From positions 28,599,521 through 28,663,520 of the forward strand of contig OX291544.1 of assembly GCA_946406115.1 (NCBI GenBank): a DNA stretch of 64,000 nt, given 5' to 3'. A program made the position numbers and the translations under genes. The notes beneath the pieces were generated by a model. It worked only from the letters and a program-made list of their open reading frames with translations, was not told where the DNA came from and made no database searches. This DNA is from Apoda limacodes. Taxonomy: Eukaryota > Arthropoda > Insecta > Lepidoptera > Limacodidae. Position 1 is the first letter of the stretch, and each line of letters starts with the position of its first letter. Below are positions 57,701 through 64,000 of this stretch, one piece after another.

Positions 57701-58923
57701 ACTAGTGCTAAACATAAAACTAAACGCTTACTGAAAAAAGTTTCTTCATCAGAATAGAGGTCACACAGTAGAACCTCGGCCCCGAACTCCAAGTTATCGC
57801 TTCATTAACCACAAATTGGAGCAATATTTTTACGGAATTAATGTTTAACGAAACTGCTTAGAAGCATGTCAGGGAAATAAAATTATACTGCCTTCTTACG
57901 GTTTTTGCGTAAAAACAAAACAACATTTTGTTGTCTGGGCTACAAAAAATAAAATTTCGAACAAAAATAATAACATGGTTTTAGGTGTATGTTTTAATCA
58001 TCAGTAGTTATTTAAAGCAAGTGTTTTTATTTGTTTTTTTTTATCTATAATTAATTTATAGGAACGTTGGTCCATCTGGCCGTTTGTTAAATATAGATTA
58101 AGTGTAACATGTGTAGTATATCCCTATCAACAGATTTTTTTGTGACAATCACATTTGTAGATTTTACCTTATATTAAAAGGAACATAAAAAAATATTGTA
58201 TTGCTGAGATGTGTATCCCTCAAGCTTTCATATAGCACTAGTTTTTGGCCCACCTGGGTCGAATTGAGCTAAATTTGATTATGGACGTGAGTTTCTTGTT
58301 AGGGTCAGCTCTGACCAAGACGCGACGTGACGCGGCAGTTTCGAGATAGCAACTTGTTTACGAGACCAGAAGATACAAATTATAGTGAGAGCACAAAAGT
58401 GAGAGGTAACGTGTCGAAGTCCACCAATATGCGTCGCGCGACGTTGGGATGCGTATCGTTTGTTTTAAACAACCATAATGTGTTGCTATCTCAAAAATGC
58501 TGCGTCGCGTCGCGTCTTGGTATGAGCTGCCCCTTACAAATACTTAGTACACAAAATAAAGTAAGGAAGTTTGATATAGCAAGCTATAGGTGTGGCTATG
58601 AAAATTCGGTTAGAGTTATTCTTATTGTAAATTTTGTAGCAAGGATTATACTCAGACAGGCATATTATGTTATTGTTAAATTAAAAGTATAATATTAAAT
58701 TTATATTGACTTACGTCAACGTCAATCCCAGGCTGTACAAAAATCCTCGTAAATGGATATTCTTTAGGTAAATAACTAAAAAACTCTTTCCGTCCTCGAT
58801 ACCACTTTACACTATAAAGAGTTTCGTTGCCTTCAAGGGTCCATTTGCATCCGAGTAGAACTGTGTCTCCCAGTTTGACTGCAGATGGTGCCAACAGCTG
58901 GACATCTTTTAAGGCAATAGAAT
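30959..58923 (-). CDS. beat: Beaten path (beat) family Ig cell-surface gene, eight exons in window
   Basis: Beat proteins are insect neuronal cell-surface or secreted proteins with two immunoglobulin domains. They bind Sidestep-family partners and guide motor axons. Eight exons join in phase: 58715-58923, 50134-50269, 45221-45354, 34357-34527, 33494-33607, 31961-32135, 31292-31361 and 30959-30974, about 342 codons. Family marks are YSVKWYRGRKEFFSYLPKE in Ig1, RYRCEVSADAPSF at its end, HVVELPS between the domains, PANLTWLLNGRD in Ig2, and EERPQIASVLG after it. A hydrophobic tail follows. The signal-peptide exon is missing, probably above 58923 or outside the window. Which beat paralogue it is cannot be decided. 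The unusual part is the pair of exons at 34.4 and 33.5 kb inside Ig2. Nothing in the exons looks broken. Confidence 0.85.
31292..31361 (-). CDS. beat: beat exon: hydrophobic C-terminal segment
   Basis: The acceptor is TATTTTGTTCACAG-like and the donor is ATAAG|GTATGT. The exon is 70 nt, phase 1 to 2. It encodes ARSASLVLTAAFSSIAISNI followed by II, a hydrophobic run of about 20 residues. With only a few basic and polar residues after it, this could be a GPI-anchor signal or a membrane segment. Confidence 0.75.
31961..32135 (-). CDS. beat: beat exon: second half of Ig2
   Basis: The acceptor is TTAATTTGCGTAG and the donor is GCAG|GTAATT. The exon is 175 nt, phase 0 to 1. It encodes MASVSQLSFMVRPDSFERGQ, then LRLTC with the second Ig2 cysteine, SIHSVYNERAELV and EERPQIASVLG. 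The strand pattern and the ERP motif after Ig2 match the beat family. Confidence 0.88.
33140..33425. repeat. Dispersed repeat pieces and a ~28-bp tandem repeat
   Basis: 33140-33220 resembles the repeat at 20918-20985. From 33303 to 33382 a unit like 'gttacggcttatgacacgtatataaa' occurs three times with variation. 33395-33425 shares 'caagcagtgttgcg' with 27660. It lies in a beat intron. Confidence 0.6.
33494..33607 (-). CDS. beat exon (inferred): acidic insert, part 2
   Basis: The exon is 114 nt, phase 0 at both ends, with donor AAG|GTCAGT and a weaker acceptor (ATCAACAG). Only one frame is open: DGDLLSSQDTVVLPMTHQDS followed by AMEDEVIDPQPTTETSNK. It is acidic, rich in Ser/Thr, has no cysteine, and looks disordered. 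Because its length is a multiple of three and its phases are symmetrical, it could be skipped without changing the frame. Confidence 0.6.
34357..34527 (-). CDS. beat exon (inferred): Ser/Pro-rich insert, part 1
   Basis: The exon is 171 nt, phase 0 at both ends, with acceptor CTGTTGTACAG and donor CAG|GTAGGT. In frame it encodes IQGKPVIQQRILPSPSVSID, then a Ser/Gly/Thr-rich stretch and PWKAFGPFVDTIQ, with no cysteine. Strand, splice sites and phase all fit between the 45.2 and 32.1 kb beat exons. This segment has no counterpart in ordinary beat Ig2 domains that I know. It could instead belong to an unrelated nested gene, since one other frame is also open here. Confidence 0.6.
34865..35190 (+). 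mobile_element. tRNA-derived SINE copy 1
   Basis: A B box (ggttcgattcc at 34892-34902) is followed by 'tttgtctttatcttgagatttggtg' and ends near 'agatggcgatgtgtgtaat', the typical tail order of a lepidopteran SINE. The central part is diverged. Copy 2 starts about 1 kb further on. It lies in a beat intron. Confidence 0.6.
35338..35410. repeat. Direct repeat, ~51-54 bp unit, 1.5 copies
   Basis: 'ggttaatacgacgctcgtt' at about 35343 recurs as 'ggttaatacggcgctcgtt' at about 35394. Nearby, 35600-35705 also shows a duplicated 'atagttgtcac.tatag' segment. Confidence 0.65.
35877..36106 (+). mobile_element. tRNA-derived SINE copy 2
   Basis: A B box (ggttcgaatcc at 35904-35914), then 'tttgtgtttgtcttgagtcttggtg', and the tail 'cttactttggggtcattcggcgctgtgtgtaatg'. 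Its structure parallels copy 1. It lies in a beat intron. Confidence 0.65.
36107..38936. other. Intronic AT-rich DNA, no gene seen
   Basis: It contains an (AT)n microsatellite at 36678-36707. The open frames at 37349-37531 and 38514-38873 have no family motif; the second is low-complexity (Asn/His/Gln runs). I do not support either as a gene. Confidence 0.5.
39040..39370 (-). repeat. BEL 3' LTR
   Basis: 331 bp, near-identical to 44605-44935. Visible differences from the partner include 'gaggactg/gagaactg', 'tagacgaat/tagatgaat', 'gaaggata/gaagaata', 'gcttgg/gcgtgg' and 'atgtctg/atatctg'. Confidence 0.93.
39366..41107 (-). pseudogene. BEL integrase and C-terminal domain
   Basis: The frame starts inside the post-RNase H linker (SEWRYVPSEINIADIATK). 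An HHCC-type zinc-binding region follows (HYHERAAHG ... CLYCRL), then the integrase core with its three acidic residues in CGVDLFGP, FSDNGTN and GGAWERL. The C-terminal part, with WSRWVKEVLPSL and NLWPMGRV, is the domain usually found at the end of Pao integrases. This region itself is open. It is called a pseudogene because it no longer joins to the RT. Confidence 0.88.
39371..39381 (-). other. BEL polypurine tract
   Basis: On the minus strand TGGGGGGAGAC lies immediately before the 3' LTR, the standard place and composition for plus-strand priming. Confidence 0.85.
41112..41289. repeat. Perfect 45-bp inverted repeat, 88-bp loop (snap-back inversion)
   Basis: 41112-41156 and 41245-41289 are exact reverse complements. 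On the minus strand, pol reads ...KIVMSIFDVYGSTYTINV and then loses sense. On the plus strand the segment 41113-41235 reads SIFDVYGSTYTINV followed by KIVIQSTWKLGIGWDQQISD, the expected next part of a Pao pol. The segment is therefore an inverted copy of the adjoining sequence. RNase H coding sequence expected here is absent. Confidence 0.9.
41199..42640 (-). pseudogene. BEL reverse transcriptase
   Basis: This is the RT part of pol. In the 464-residue open part (42593-41199) the features are PVGWCVHG near residue 22, RLVFDAAA near 217, the SDIRDMFLRV motif near 260, SLIFGANCSPF near 298 and the YCDDYVDS active site at 334-341. The palm and active-site residues look intact. The frame upstream continues to about 42650 (...PKILIGQDN), where it is out of frame with the protease. 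It ends in the snap-back inversion at 41289. Confidence 0.9.
42643..43311 (-). pseudogene. BEL zinc knuckle and aspartic protease
   Basis: A cysteine/histidine-rich region (CMFCRG, H, C, then LCHKCL ... H ... EECPAANC) of the Pao type is followed by an aspartic protease with YALLDDGATISLIS at its active site. The DDG in place of the common DTG/DSG core is typical of this group. It is out of frame with gag at an 11-base A run (43297-43307 region) and with the RT near 42650. Confidence 0.85.
43308..44547 (-). pseudogene. BEL gag
   Basis: An N-terminal coiled-coil-like part (QKKRLELKAAQAKIQLQNEL...) runs from 44547 to a C-run near 44029-44036. The other frame then continues with LPPFYGDPMEWLTFKKAY and RLCNCLRGEAKETVSSLL, the capsid-like region of BEL/Pao gag. 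The frame change at the 8-base homopolymer is either a natural slippage, decay, or a base-call error. Confidence 0.85.
44588..44601 (-). other. BEL primer binding site candidate
   Basis: On the minus strand TGGTCCCACGAACC lies three bases after the 5' LTR end. TGG start and position fit a primer binding site. I cannot name the tRNA. Confidence 0.6.
44605..44935 (-). repeat. BEL 5' LTR
   Basis: 331 bp, partner of 39040-39370, bounded by TG/CA and the ACCAG duplication. Confidence 0.93.
45221..45354 (-). CDS. beat: beat exon: first half of Ig2
   Basis: The acceptor is TTTACTAG and the donor is GAC|GTAAGT. The exon is 134 nt; two bases complete the Glu codon split with the previous exon, and it leaves in phase 0. 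It encodes ELPSEKPSLKAEKGWYASGD, the first Ig2 cysteine (RAQC) and PANLTWLLNGRD. Reading through the donor instead would reach a TAG 16 codons later, so an intron-retention form would be truncated within Ig2. Confidence 0.9.
45637..45888. mobile_element. 'ggccaagtgcgag' MITE-like element
   Basis: It starts 'ggccaagtgcgagcgcaccgagggttccgtacc' and ends 'gggcccgtctcacacttggcc', giving short inverted ends (ggccaagtg.gag / ggccaagtgtgag). The interior 'ccgctaagcagtcacc' and the 'gggcccg' end match the inverted copy at 60176-60405. It encodes nothing. Confidence 0.7.
45889..49141. other. Intronic DNA, no gene seen
   Basis: It contains a 10-base G run at 46301-46310 and a 13-base G run at 47133-47145. 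46935-46975 ('gtagggggcggccagcggctgaatacacacccacat') resembles the repeat at 20913-20945. No coding motif found. Confidence 0.5.
49142..50095 (-). pseudogene. Non-LTR retrotransposon RT fragment
   Basis: Read downward from 50095 are VIFLDMTKAFDYVCHN, GVPEGSVLGPLLF, ILFADDISVI, LNCNNLNVNLTKTK and SVLRYGLILWGNS, the ordered RT motifs of a Jockey/CR1-like element. Several frame changes and stops separate them, so only fragments are open (49725-49459 and 49381-49142). Neither the endonuclease nor a 3' tail was identified. It sits in a beat intron, within about 40 bases of the 50134 splice donor. Confidence 0.85.
50134..50269 (-). CDS. beat: beat exon: end of Ig1
   Basis: The acceptor is TTTCTTGTACAG and the donor is GTTG|GTAAGT. 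The exon is 136 nt (phase 0 to 1). It encodes VSRSTSQQVVLREASRAL followed by AGRYRCEVSADAPSFHT and AFIHVV. The YRCEVSADAPSF motif, carrying the second Ig1 cysteine, is diagnostic of the beat family. A non-LTR retrotransposon fragment starts about 40 bases downstream of the donor. Confidence 0.92.
50270..52299. other. Intronic DNA with a retrotransposon tail and simple repeats
   Basis: 51137-51260 ('aaaatcaaaatcaaaatcttt...') looks like the 3' tail of a non-LTR element. There is a 12-base G run at 51449-51460, an (AT)n tract at 51567-51595, and a GC-richer block at 51780-52230 whose open frames on both strands are not recognised. No gene is supported. Confidence 0.5.
52300..54718 (-). pseudogene. 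Non-LTR retrotransposon (Jockey/CR1-like): endonuclease part plus RT
   Basis: Upstream (54718-54278) is the end of an AP-type endonuclease with TRITEKTCLDNIF and SDHCGQ, whose SDH triplet is a catalytic signature. A linker with two stops near 54270 leads to the RT in 53768-52614: FRPISVLPVFSKIFEKIL, DLSKAFDCVDH, ILFADDTSLL (active site FADD) and VMSYGILLWGS. The C-terminal tail continues to 52314 (ANKSFMGSGVKFYNK). The frame break at a 6-base C run (53769-53774) separates the linker from the RT. The region where GVPQGS should lie is also degraded. The element looks 5' truncated. Confidence 0.87.
54719..58301. other. Intronic DNA, small Jockey scrap only
   Basis: No gene is supported; the plus-strand frame at 55392-55724 has no motif. 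At 55786-55852, 'gggttcgatacggcttgtgagtttggga...gagcccgtcgttgaaccga' matches part of the Jockey element at 13826-13890, a 66-base fragment. Confidence 0.5.
58302..58533. mobile_element. MITE with ~50-bp inverted ends and TTA duplication
   Basis: The left end (gggtcagctctgaccaagac...gagatagcaac) and the right end read inward (ggggcagctcataccaagac...gagatagcaac) match over about 50 bases. TTA flanks both sides (58299-58301 and 58534-58536). A 3-base TWA-type duplication points to PIF/Harbinger mobilisation. It is 232 bp and noncoding, in a beat intron close to the 58715 exon. Confidence 0.8.
58715..58923 (-). CDS. beat: beat exon: start of Ig1
   Basis: The acceptor is a T-rich tract ending ...TTGTTACAG and the donor is GAC|GTAAGT. 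The exon is 209 nt, entering with two bases of a split codon and leaving in phase 0. It encodes SIALKDVQLLAPSAVKLGD..., the first Ig cysteine (LLGCKW), and the family signature VKWYRGRKEFFSYLPKE, then FVQPGIDVD. The residues match the first half of beat Ig1. This is the most upstream exon found. Confidence 0.9.
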
Positions 58924-60175
58924 CTGTAACAAAAATAAAAACTGTTAAATTTAGTATTTTTTTTTATTTTTTAAGCGTTTTTCCCTAGAGAAACTGAACA
59001 AAAATATTAAAATACACGACTTTTATCTACTCAATTAGGATACCTTCGAATAAACTTTTATCTTTTTCTTTATCCGTGCTCTCATTGTGTGAGGGTTCCG
59101 TACCCAAAATGCGCGAACCTAACCCTATTACTATACCTACCCTATTTGTCTGTCTGTCCGATTATTAAAGAGCTCTTTAGAATCTTTTAACCCGGAATTG
59201 TAAAAAACTCAGAAATATTCACAGACTATGTCTTAAAATGACGGATTATGTAACAAATAATGAGAAATTGAAAAAAGAAAAATTTAAGGGGTCCCCATAC
59301 AAGTAATACTTTTTCGTTATTTTGCTCTATCGTAAAAAGAGTAATACAATCAAGCTTTAAAACTTGCCGTGATTATAGTGTGAAATAACAACAAAAAATA
59401 AGTTTAGAAGTTAACCGCACGGGCAACTTCTCTTGAGAATTTTTTTTGCGTCTTTAAAAAAAAACATATTTTTAACGATAAAAAAACAAACAGCTGGACC
59501 AATTTATCTCAAACTCTTTTCAGATCTAAGTCATGAGATGTTCTTGAGACTAACCTACATATATACACATTAACACACACACACACCCACACACACACAA
59601 ATACATCACTCTAAAAATGCCGGCAATCTAAATGATACTCCAGGAGGCCTACAACTGATATCAGTTCCAATCCCAATCCAGTTTCAATCCAATTCCGTGG
59701 CTAGCTTAAACTCGATCTTTATCGGTACTCCTTAACCAAATTGCGATTAGATTGAAATTGGGATTTTACACTTTTCGGAATCACAAAATATAAAAATAAT
59801 ACTGAAACTAATAAAAATTAAAGTGAAAGTTAAATCTTCGTAGCGACAGTTTTGTTTTGTTGATTTAGAATTTTGACATTTCTTTTCACAGATCACCGTA
59901 CCTCATTTCACTCTCGATCAAAGAGTTCCAATACTTAATATTTGTATAGGATTTCTGTTCCGAAATTTGCCACCAAATTCCATTATCGATTGAGCGCTAC
60001 AACAACGTACAAGAGTACCGATTTAGTAGATTTCTCGATCACCGTAGGATTTTACGATTGAAACTGATATCAGTTGATGGCCTCCAGGTCTCATAATGTA
60101 AAAAAAACGCAAATTTAGCGATTTCAATTTTCGGACTACAATAACTTCCCTCAAGAGAAATTAATCATAATAAGC
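58924..60175. repeat. 'gggttccgta' repeat with a nested MITE
   Basis: From 59092 ('gagggttccgtaccc') the sequence is typical of the repeat family. Inside it, 59641-60090 is a separate element whose ends are inverted: 'ccaggaggcctacaactgat' at the left and 'cctggaggccatcaactgat' read inward from the right, each followed by 'atcagtt.caat'. No coding sequence. Confidence 0.65.
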
Positions 60176-60405
60176 GGCCAAGTAAGAGAGGGGCCCGAGC
60201 CCTTACCATCTTATATTACCGTATCGGAGCCATCTAGCGATTATTAAGTGAAACAGTAACACGATATTTAAAGATAAGCAACGTCGGGCTTGTTCATTCA
60301 CTTGATAGGTGACTGCTTAGCGACACACTTTTTGTTTTTGTTTGTGTTCTTAAATTGCATAAATGGTGATACGTAACCCACGGTGAGTCCAACTCGCCCT
60401 TGACC
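60176..60405. mobile_element. Inverted copy of the 45.6-kb MITE
   Basis: It starts 'ggccaagtaagagaggggcccgag' and includes 'gaaacagtaacacgatattta' and 'ggtgactgctta', the reverse complement of features in 45637-45888. It ends near 'ccaactcgcccttgacc'. Confidence 0.65.
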
Positions 60406-60419
60406 CATTTTTATTATTT

Positions 60420-61065
60420 TTTATTTTCATTTAAACACTTTATTGCAATAAAATACAACAGGTGGACTTAATACCTTAGGCACTATCTGCCAGTTGACCT
60501 TAGGGTCATGCAGAAAGGTTAAGGTAGTTGTTTAAGTAGAAACGGTTAATATCTATTTACATAAACGTAACATACAGAATAGGGTTTGAATACATTTATT
60601 AAATAAATACATAGATACATATATGTAAATATCTATTTAAATATACTTACATACACATACATAAATATATAAATACGTATTTAAATAGGTACATAGATAA
60701 TTAAAGGTACTGCGTAAAGCGAATGCTTAAACTCATTTCAGGAAGGCGTTTCCTTTTTATTTTTAAGAAGCGCGTTCCAGAGTAGTGCTGCCTGAATAGT
60801 AAAAGAATTGGAAATAAAACCAGTACGATGTGAAGGTAAACGTAGCAGCATGTTAGAGGAAGAACGAAGCTCTCTGTCGTGACAACTGTGAAGATATTGA
60901 AACACTTTATTTAAATAGGGAGGAGAATAAGAATTATTTAAAATCGTATAAAGAAAATATAGAAAACATACATACATATCTGCGTTCACGGATAGGTAGC
61001 CAGCCAAGCTGAGTGCGGTATTTGGAAATGTGGTCGATTTTTTTTAAGTTGAAAATAAATCTTTA
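60420..61065 (-). pseudogene. Non-LTR retrotransposon 3' end
   Basis: Read downward from 61065 is KIDHISKYRTQLGWLPIRER, then ELRSSSNMLLRLPSHRTGFI and FTIQAALLWNAL, the conserved C-terminus of a Jockey-type ORF2. It is followed by a 3' UTR with an ATAC/GTAT-like simple repeat (60590-60690), 'gaccctaaggtcaactggcag' and 'attttattgcaataaagtg', and ends in an A-rich tail near 60420. The RT core is absent, so it is a 5'-truncated copy. Confidence 0.82.
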
Positions 61066-61304
61066 TTACTATCTGCCCAACTAGCAAAGTAGTAAAACTA
61101 CTACTTCTAGTGCGCATCTTATTTAAATAATAGGCTTATATGGCTGTTATAACGTTTTGAAACATACCAACACTCTTAGTTAAGTAACTAGGTAGACAGA
61201 GAGACAGACAGCAGTTTTTTTACATCATTAATCCATCAATCACCAGTCCTATCCAATGCAATGGAAGAGTAGAGAAGCTGATACACGATAGACTATCGTA
61301 AATA

Positions 61305-61625
61305 TATCCACGCCGCCTCACAGCATGATTACTTTACTCCTTATCAGCCTCATACGTCCCCACTGCTGGTGCACGGCCTACTACTACTCACAAGGGTGAT
61401 TTGGGCCGTACTCCACACGCAGGCCCAGAACGGATTCCGGACTTTACGTACGTCTTTTTTGACGTGCGCAGGTTTCCTCACGATGTTTTCCTTCCGAAAA
61501 GCTAGTGGTGTAAATAATCAATGTACTTCAGAAATTAAGAAAAAGACTCATTTGTACACGCCGGGTCTCGAACCTCCGCCACTCAGGACGCAAAGTGAAA
61601 TCGAAATCCCTCGGCCACCACTGAC
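61305..61625 (-). mobile_element. tRNA-derived SINE
   Basis: On the minus strand an A box (TGGCCGAGGG, 61608-61617) and a B box (GGTTCGAGACC, 61564-61574) lie about 35 bases apart. The body contains 'cgtgaggaaacc' and the reverse of 'ttgggccgtactccacacgc', sequences common to lepidopteran SINEs. The open frame across it is incidental. Confidence 0.75.
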
Positions 61626-61639
61626 TACAGTGAATAATA

Positions 61640-63270
61640 AAAATATAAATGAACAATAAGAATAATGAGCATGCTTAATACAATGCATTTCTCCTTTTTT
61701 TTTGTCATTTACTAATGAAACATTGTCAAATTTTATAGGCACTATATCAAGCGAATATTAATATCTATGGTTGCCTAAAATCCAGAAAATATATTTTACC
61801 AACTTGAAACCTTAGTTGAGATCATTTGTATAAAAATCTAGAATCCTCTATAACTTTTATCCTGTGCAATTTAATAGAAAATTGCAGACCACACTGCAGT
61901 CAGTATTCCTTGAGCATCTAATCATAGTTTTGTGGTGAATCGTAAAATTTGGATCCGATAAGTGGTGCTGTGGTCGTTTCTATAAATGTGTTTATATGAG
62001 ATGGACTGGCATAGTTAACCTTCAGTTTGGGTGTTTACGAAGTGGATTGAGCAAGGATAGTCTAGACAGGGGTTAGGGAGGATGGGTGGGAGTATAGGGA
62101 ATCTAGGCTGTAGAAGTTGTATTGTATACAAGTTATAACAAATTTTCAAGTGTTAAGCCATCACGAAACAACGTTTGCCTCGACATTAATTCAATGTATT
62201 AATTTGAACTAGCTAACAGTTACTTAGATACAACCTCAATGTGAACAGCTCTCACTCATCATTTGCACCGAGCCGAAGCCTCCCTGATGTGAAAATGAAA
62301 TGTGCCGACAATTTATCACCCAGACCCGCCGATCAATGGCCCAGAACCAATTCCGCGCGGGAAAATATTTTAGAAGGCGACCTATTTTTCATCGGTCTTG
62401 GAAACCGAAAGTCGCTCGGCTGGATCCATGGAGGGTTGAAAAATGAATCAAAGTTTTTTTCAAATGTTTCGTCATCAAAAAAGAAGTAGACGAAAAGCTA
62501 AATTAAAATAAAAATTTTAATGCTATTACGGAATTGTGATTGATGTAAGAGTTATTGTCACATAATAAAAAAAATTTGAAATTATGACCCGAGTTTGTTA
62601 AATTATATGAAAACTCAGAGTCACGACGTCCGCGAAAGTTAACCTTCTATTTTGTATCGTCTAAATTAAATAATGTAGACTACACAAGCAAAGCCACAAC
62701 ACAAGTTAAATATAAATTATTTATAACGTCAAAGGCTCGTATCCAATCCCTATAAAATTGTTAACAAAATATCAGTAAGCAATCAATAAATTACCATTAA
62801 TGTACGACCGTTTACTGATTCAAATATTATAGTCCTTACGAAAAATAAAGCTATAAACGTAGCAATAAATTGATTCTGGTTGGCCATTTTCATGTCTACT
62901 TATTAGGTCGAGACGGTAAAAACAGCCTCGTCCAGTTTATTTTCCCAATAAGCTATTGAAGATATAGCCTATACCAAATGAAATAATATGACATTGTATG
63001 ATTCATATATATTATTTAAATACCTGGTGACGTTTATTATTATTTTAATAATTTTGAACATGGAATGGAATGTAAAAGCTTTTCAATTCCATTTTTTAAA
63101 CAATATAGTATATTATTCTATGTTTGTATACTACTCTTAGAATAATATCATATATAGTTTAAAAAATTTCAAAGAGTTTTTTCCCTTTTTAAATGGACAT
63201 TACACACAGTGACATCTGTTCTTAAACTAAGCATAGATTGAAATGTGGACATCAGACAAGGGATACAATA
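61640..63270. other. Gene-free stretch
   Basis: No gene is supported. A plus-strand frame at 62241-62489 is less AT-rich than its surroundings but matches no family I know. No beat signal-peptide exon was found here. Confidence 0.45.
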
Positions 63271-63273
63271 ACA

Positions 63274-63276
<3 letters not shown>

Positions 63277-63368
<92 letters not shown>
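63277..63368. repeat. (AT)n microsatellite, ~92 bp
   Basis: An almost pure AT dinucleotide run with one phase slip at about 63360. Confidence 0.95.
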
Positions 63369-63529
63369 CAAATAGGGGTGTATATACATAACATAATATA
63401 GATATAGGTGTATACGTAGGGGTGACAGTCCGAGTGTCCTATCGTCAGTAGGTGCCTAGTTGAAGAGGAATTTTACTTTAAGAGTTATCAATACAAAAAT
63501 AAAAAGGGGGATCGGTAAGTAATTAATCA

Positions 63530-63900
63530 AAATGTTATGTCGTAGTCACTGTGAGGTCGCTGCCAGCCGACATGTAGTACCAAAATCCGGATCCAACCGG
63601 TTCTCCATACTTCCGTTGTTGGTAGCAAAACCGATGCACTTCAGTGACGACACCACTCACACCGATGTCCAACGTATGTCCCCGGGGACAATATGTTCAA
63701 TATAATATAAATCTTCGATCACAGCAGTCCGCAAATAGGTATTCTGCGTTCCGAATCACCGTGGGTATGCGTCTAGCGTCGACCGCGCTTCCGTATAAAC
63801 TAGAAAATTAACACTGCTGAACGTGCGTTCCATGCGAGCCTACACCAAGGTCAAGTCACACGAGTGACGCAACACGCTTATCTTTACCGAACAATAGGGC
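63530..63900. other. Unexplained GC-richer block
   Basis: It is clearly richer in G and C than its flanks. On the minus strand it includes 'tgtccccggggacatacg'. No frame or splice pattern is convincing. It could be a repeat end, or upstream untranslated sequence of the beat gene. Confidence 0.35.
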
Positions 63901-64000
63901 TCCACTAAGAAAGTATTTTGGGGTTGAAAATTTGTATAAAAATCCGTCAATTTTAAAGCAAAATGCACGAAAATTAGTATTTGGCCTTAAGGTTAAAAAT

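Noticed and set aside
62241..62489. 82-codon plus-strand frame
   Set aside because: No motif recognised, no splice partner; kept only as part of a gene-free stretch.
1..64000. CRISPR array, bacterial operon, rRNA gene
   Set aside because: No regularly spaced repeats, no prokaryotic gene structure and no rRNA-like sequence seen; the window is an insect nuclear region.

Overview
The window is AT-rich animal DNA with introns, almost certainly from a moth or butterfly (Lepidoptera). The host evidence is an insect beaten-path (beat) family immunoglobulin gene. The mobile-element evidence is a lepidopteran-type mixture: a Jockey element ending in a 'gcttaccatcaggcgg'-like 3' tail, RTE fragments, a BEL/Pao element, tRNA-derived SINEs, and many short repeats of the 'gggttccgta...ggccaagtgcgag' type. 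There is no bacterial-style operon, rRNA gene or CRISPR array.

Layout. 1-2.7 kb: a short LTR-retrotransposon remnant with a tRNA-Lys-type primer binding site and a gag fragment carrying a ~20-residue tandem repeat. 2.7-12.4 kb: a minus-strand non-LTR retrotransposon with a restriction-like endonuclease (R2-superclade-like), caught in a direct tandem duplication (2936-7376 and 7377-12370). 13.4-15.6 kb: a decayed Jockey element. 15.6-30.9 kb: mostly gene-free AT-rich DNA with RTE fragments, foldback elements, a TTAA-flanked MITE and short tandem repeats.

30.9-58.9 kb: the one host gene I can support, a minus-strand beat-family gene. Eight exons with matching splice phases run from 58923 down to 30959. 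The first coding exon (signal peptide) is not found and may lie beyond the right edge. Two phase 0-0 exons (34357-34527 and 33494-33607) add about 95 cysteine-free residues inside the second Ig domain. The introns hold most of the window's mobile DNA: a BEL/Pao element (39040-44935) inserted in a 5'-truncated Jockey copy, two further non-LTR elements (49.1-50.1 and 52.3-54.7 kb), SINEs and MITEs.

58.9-64 kb: upstream of the last visible beat exon are nested MITEs, a non-LTR 3' end, a tRNA-derived SINE, a long (AT)n tract and an unexplained GC-richer block at 63.5-63.9 kb.

Every transposable-element reading frame is interrupted, so all are annotated as pseudogenes. The most informative events are the Ig2 insertion in the beat gene, a snap-back inversion that removed the RNase H region of the BEL element, and the dated order of events in the tandem duplication.
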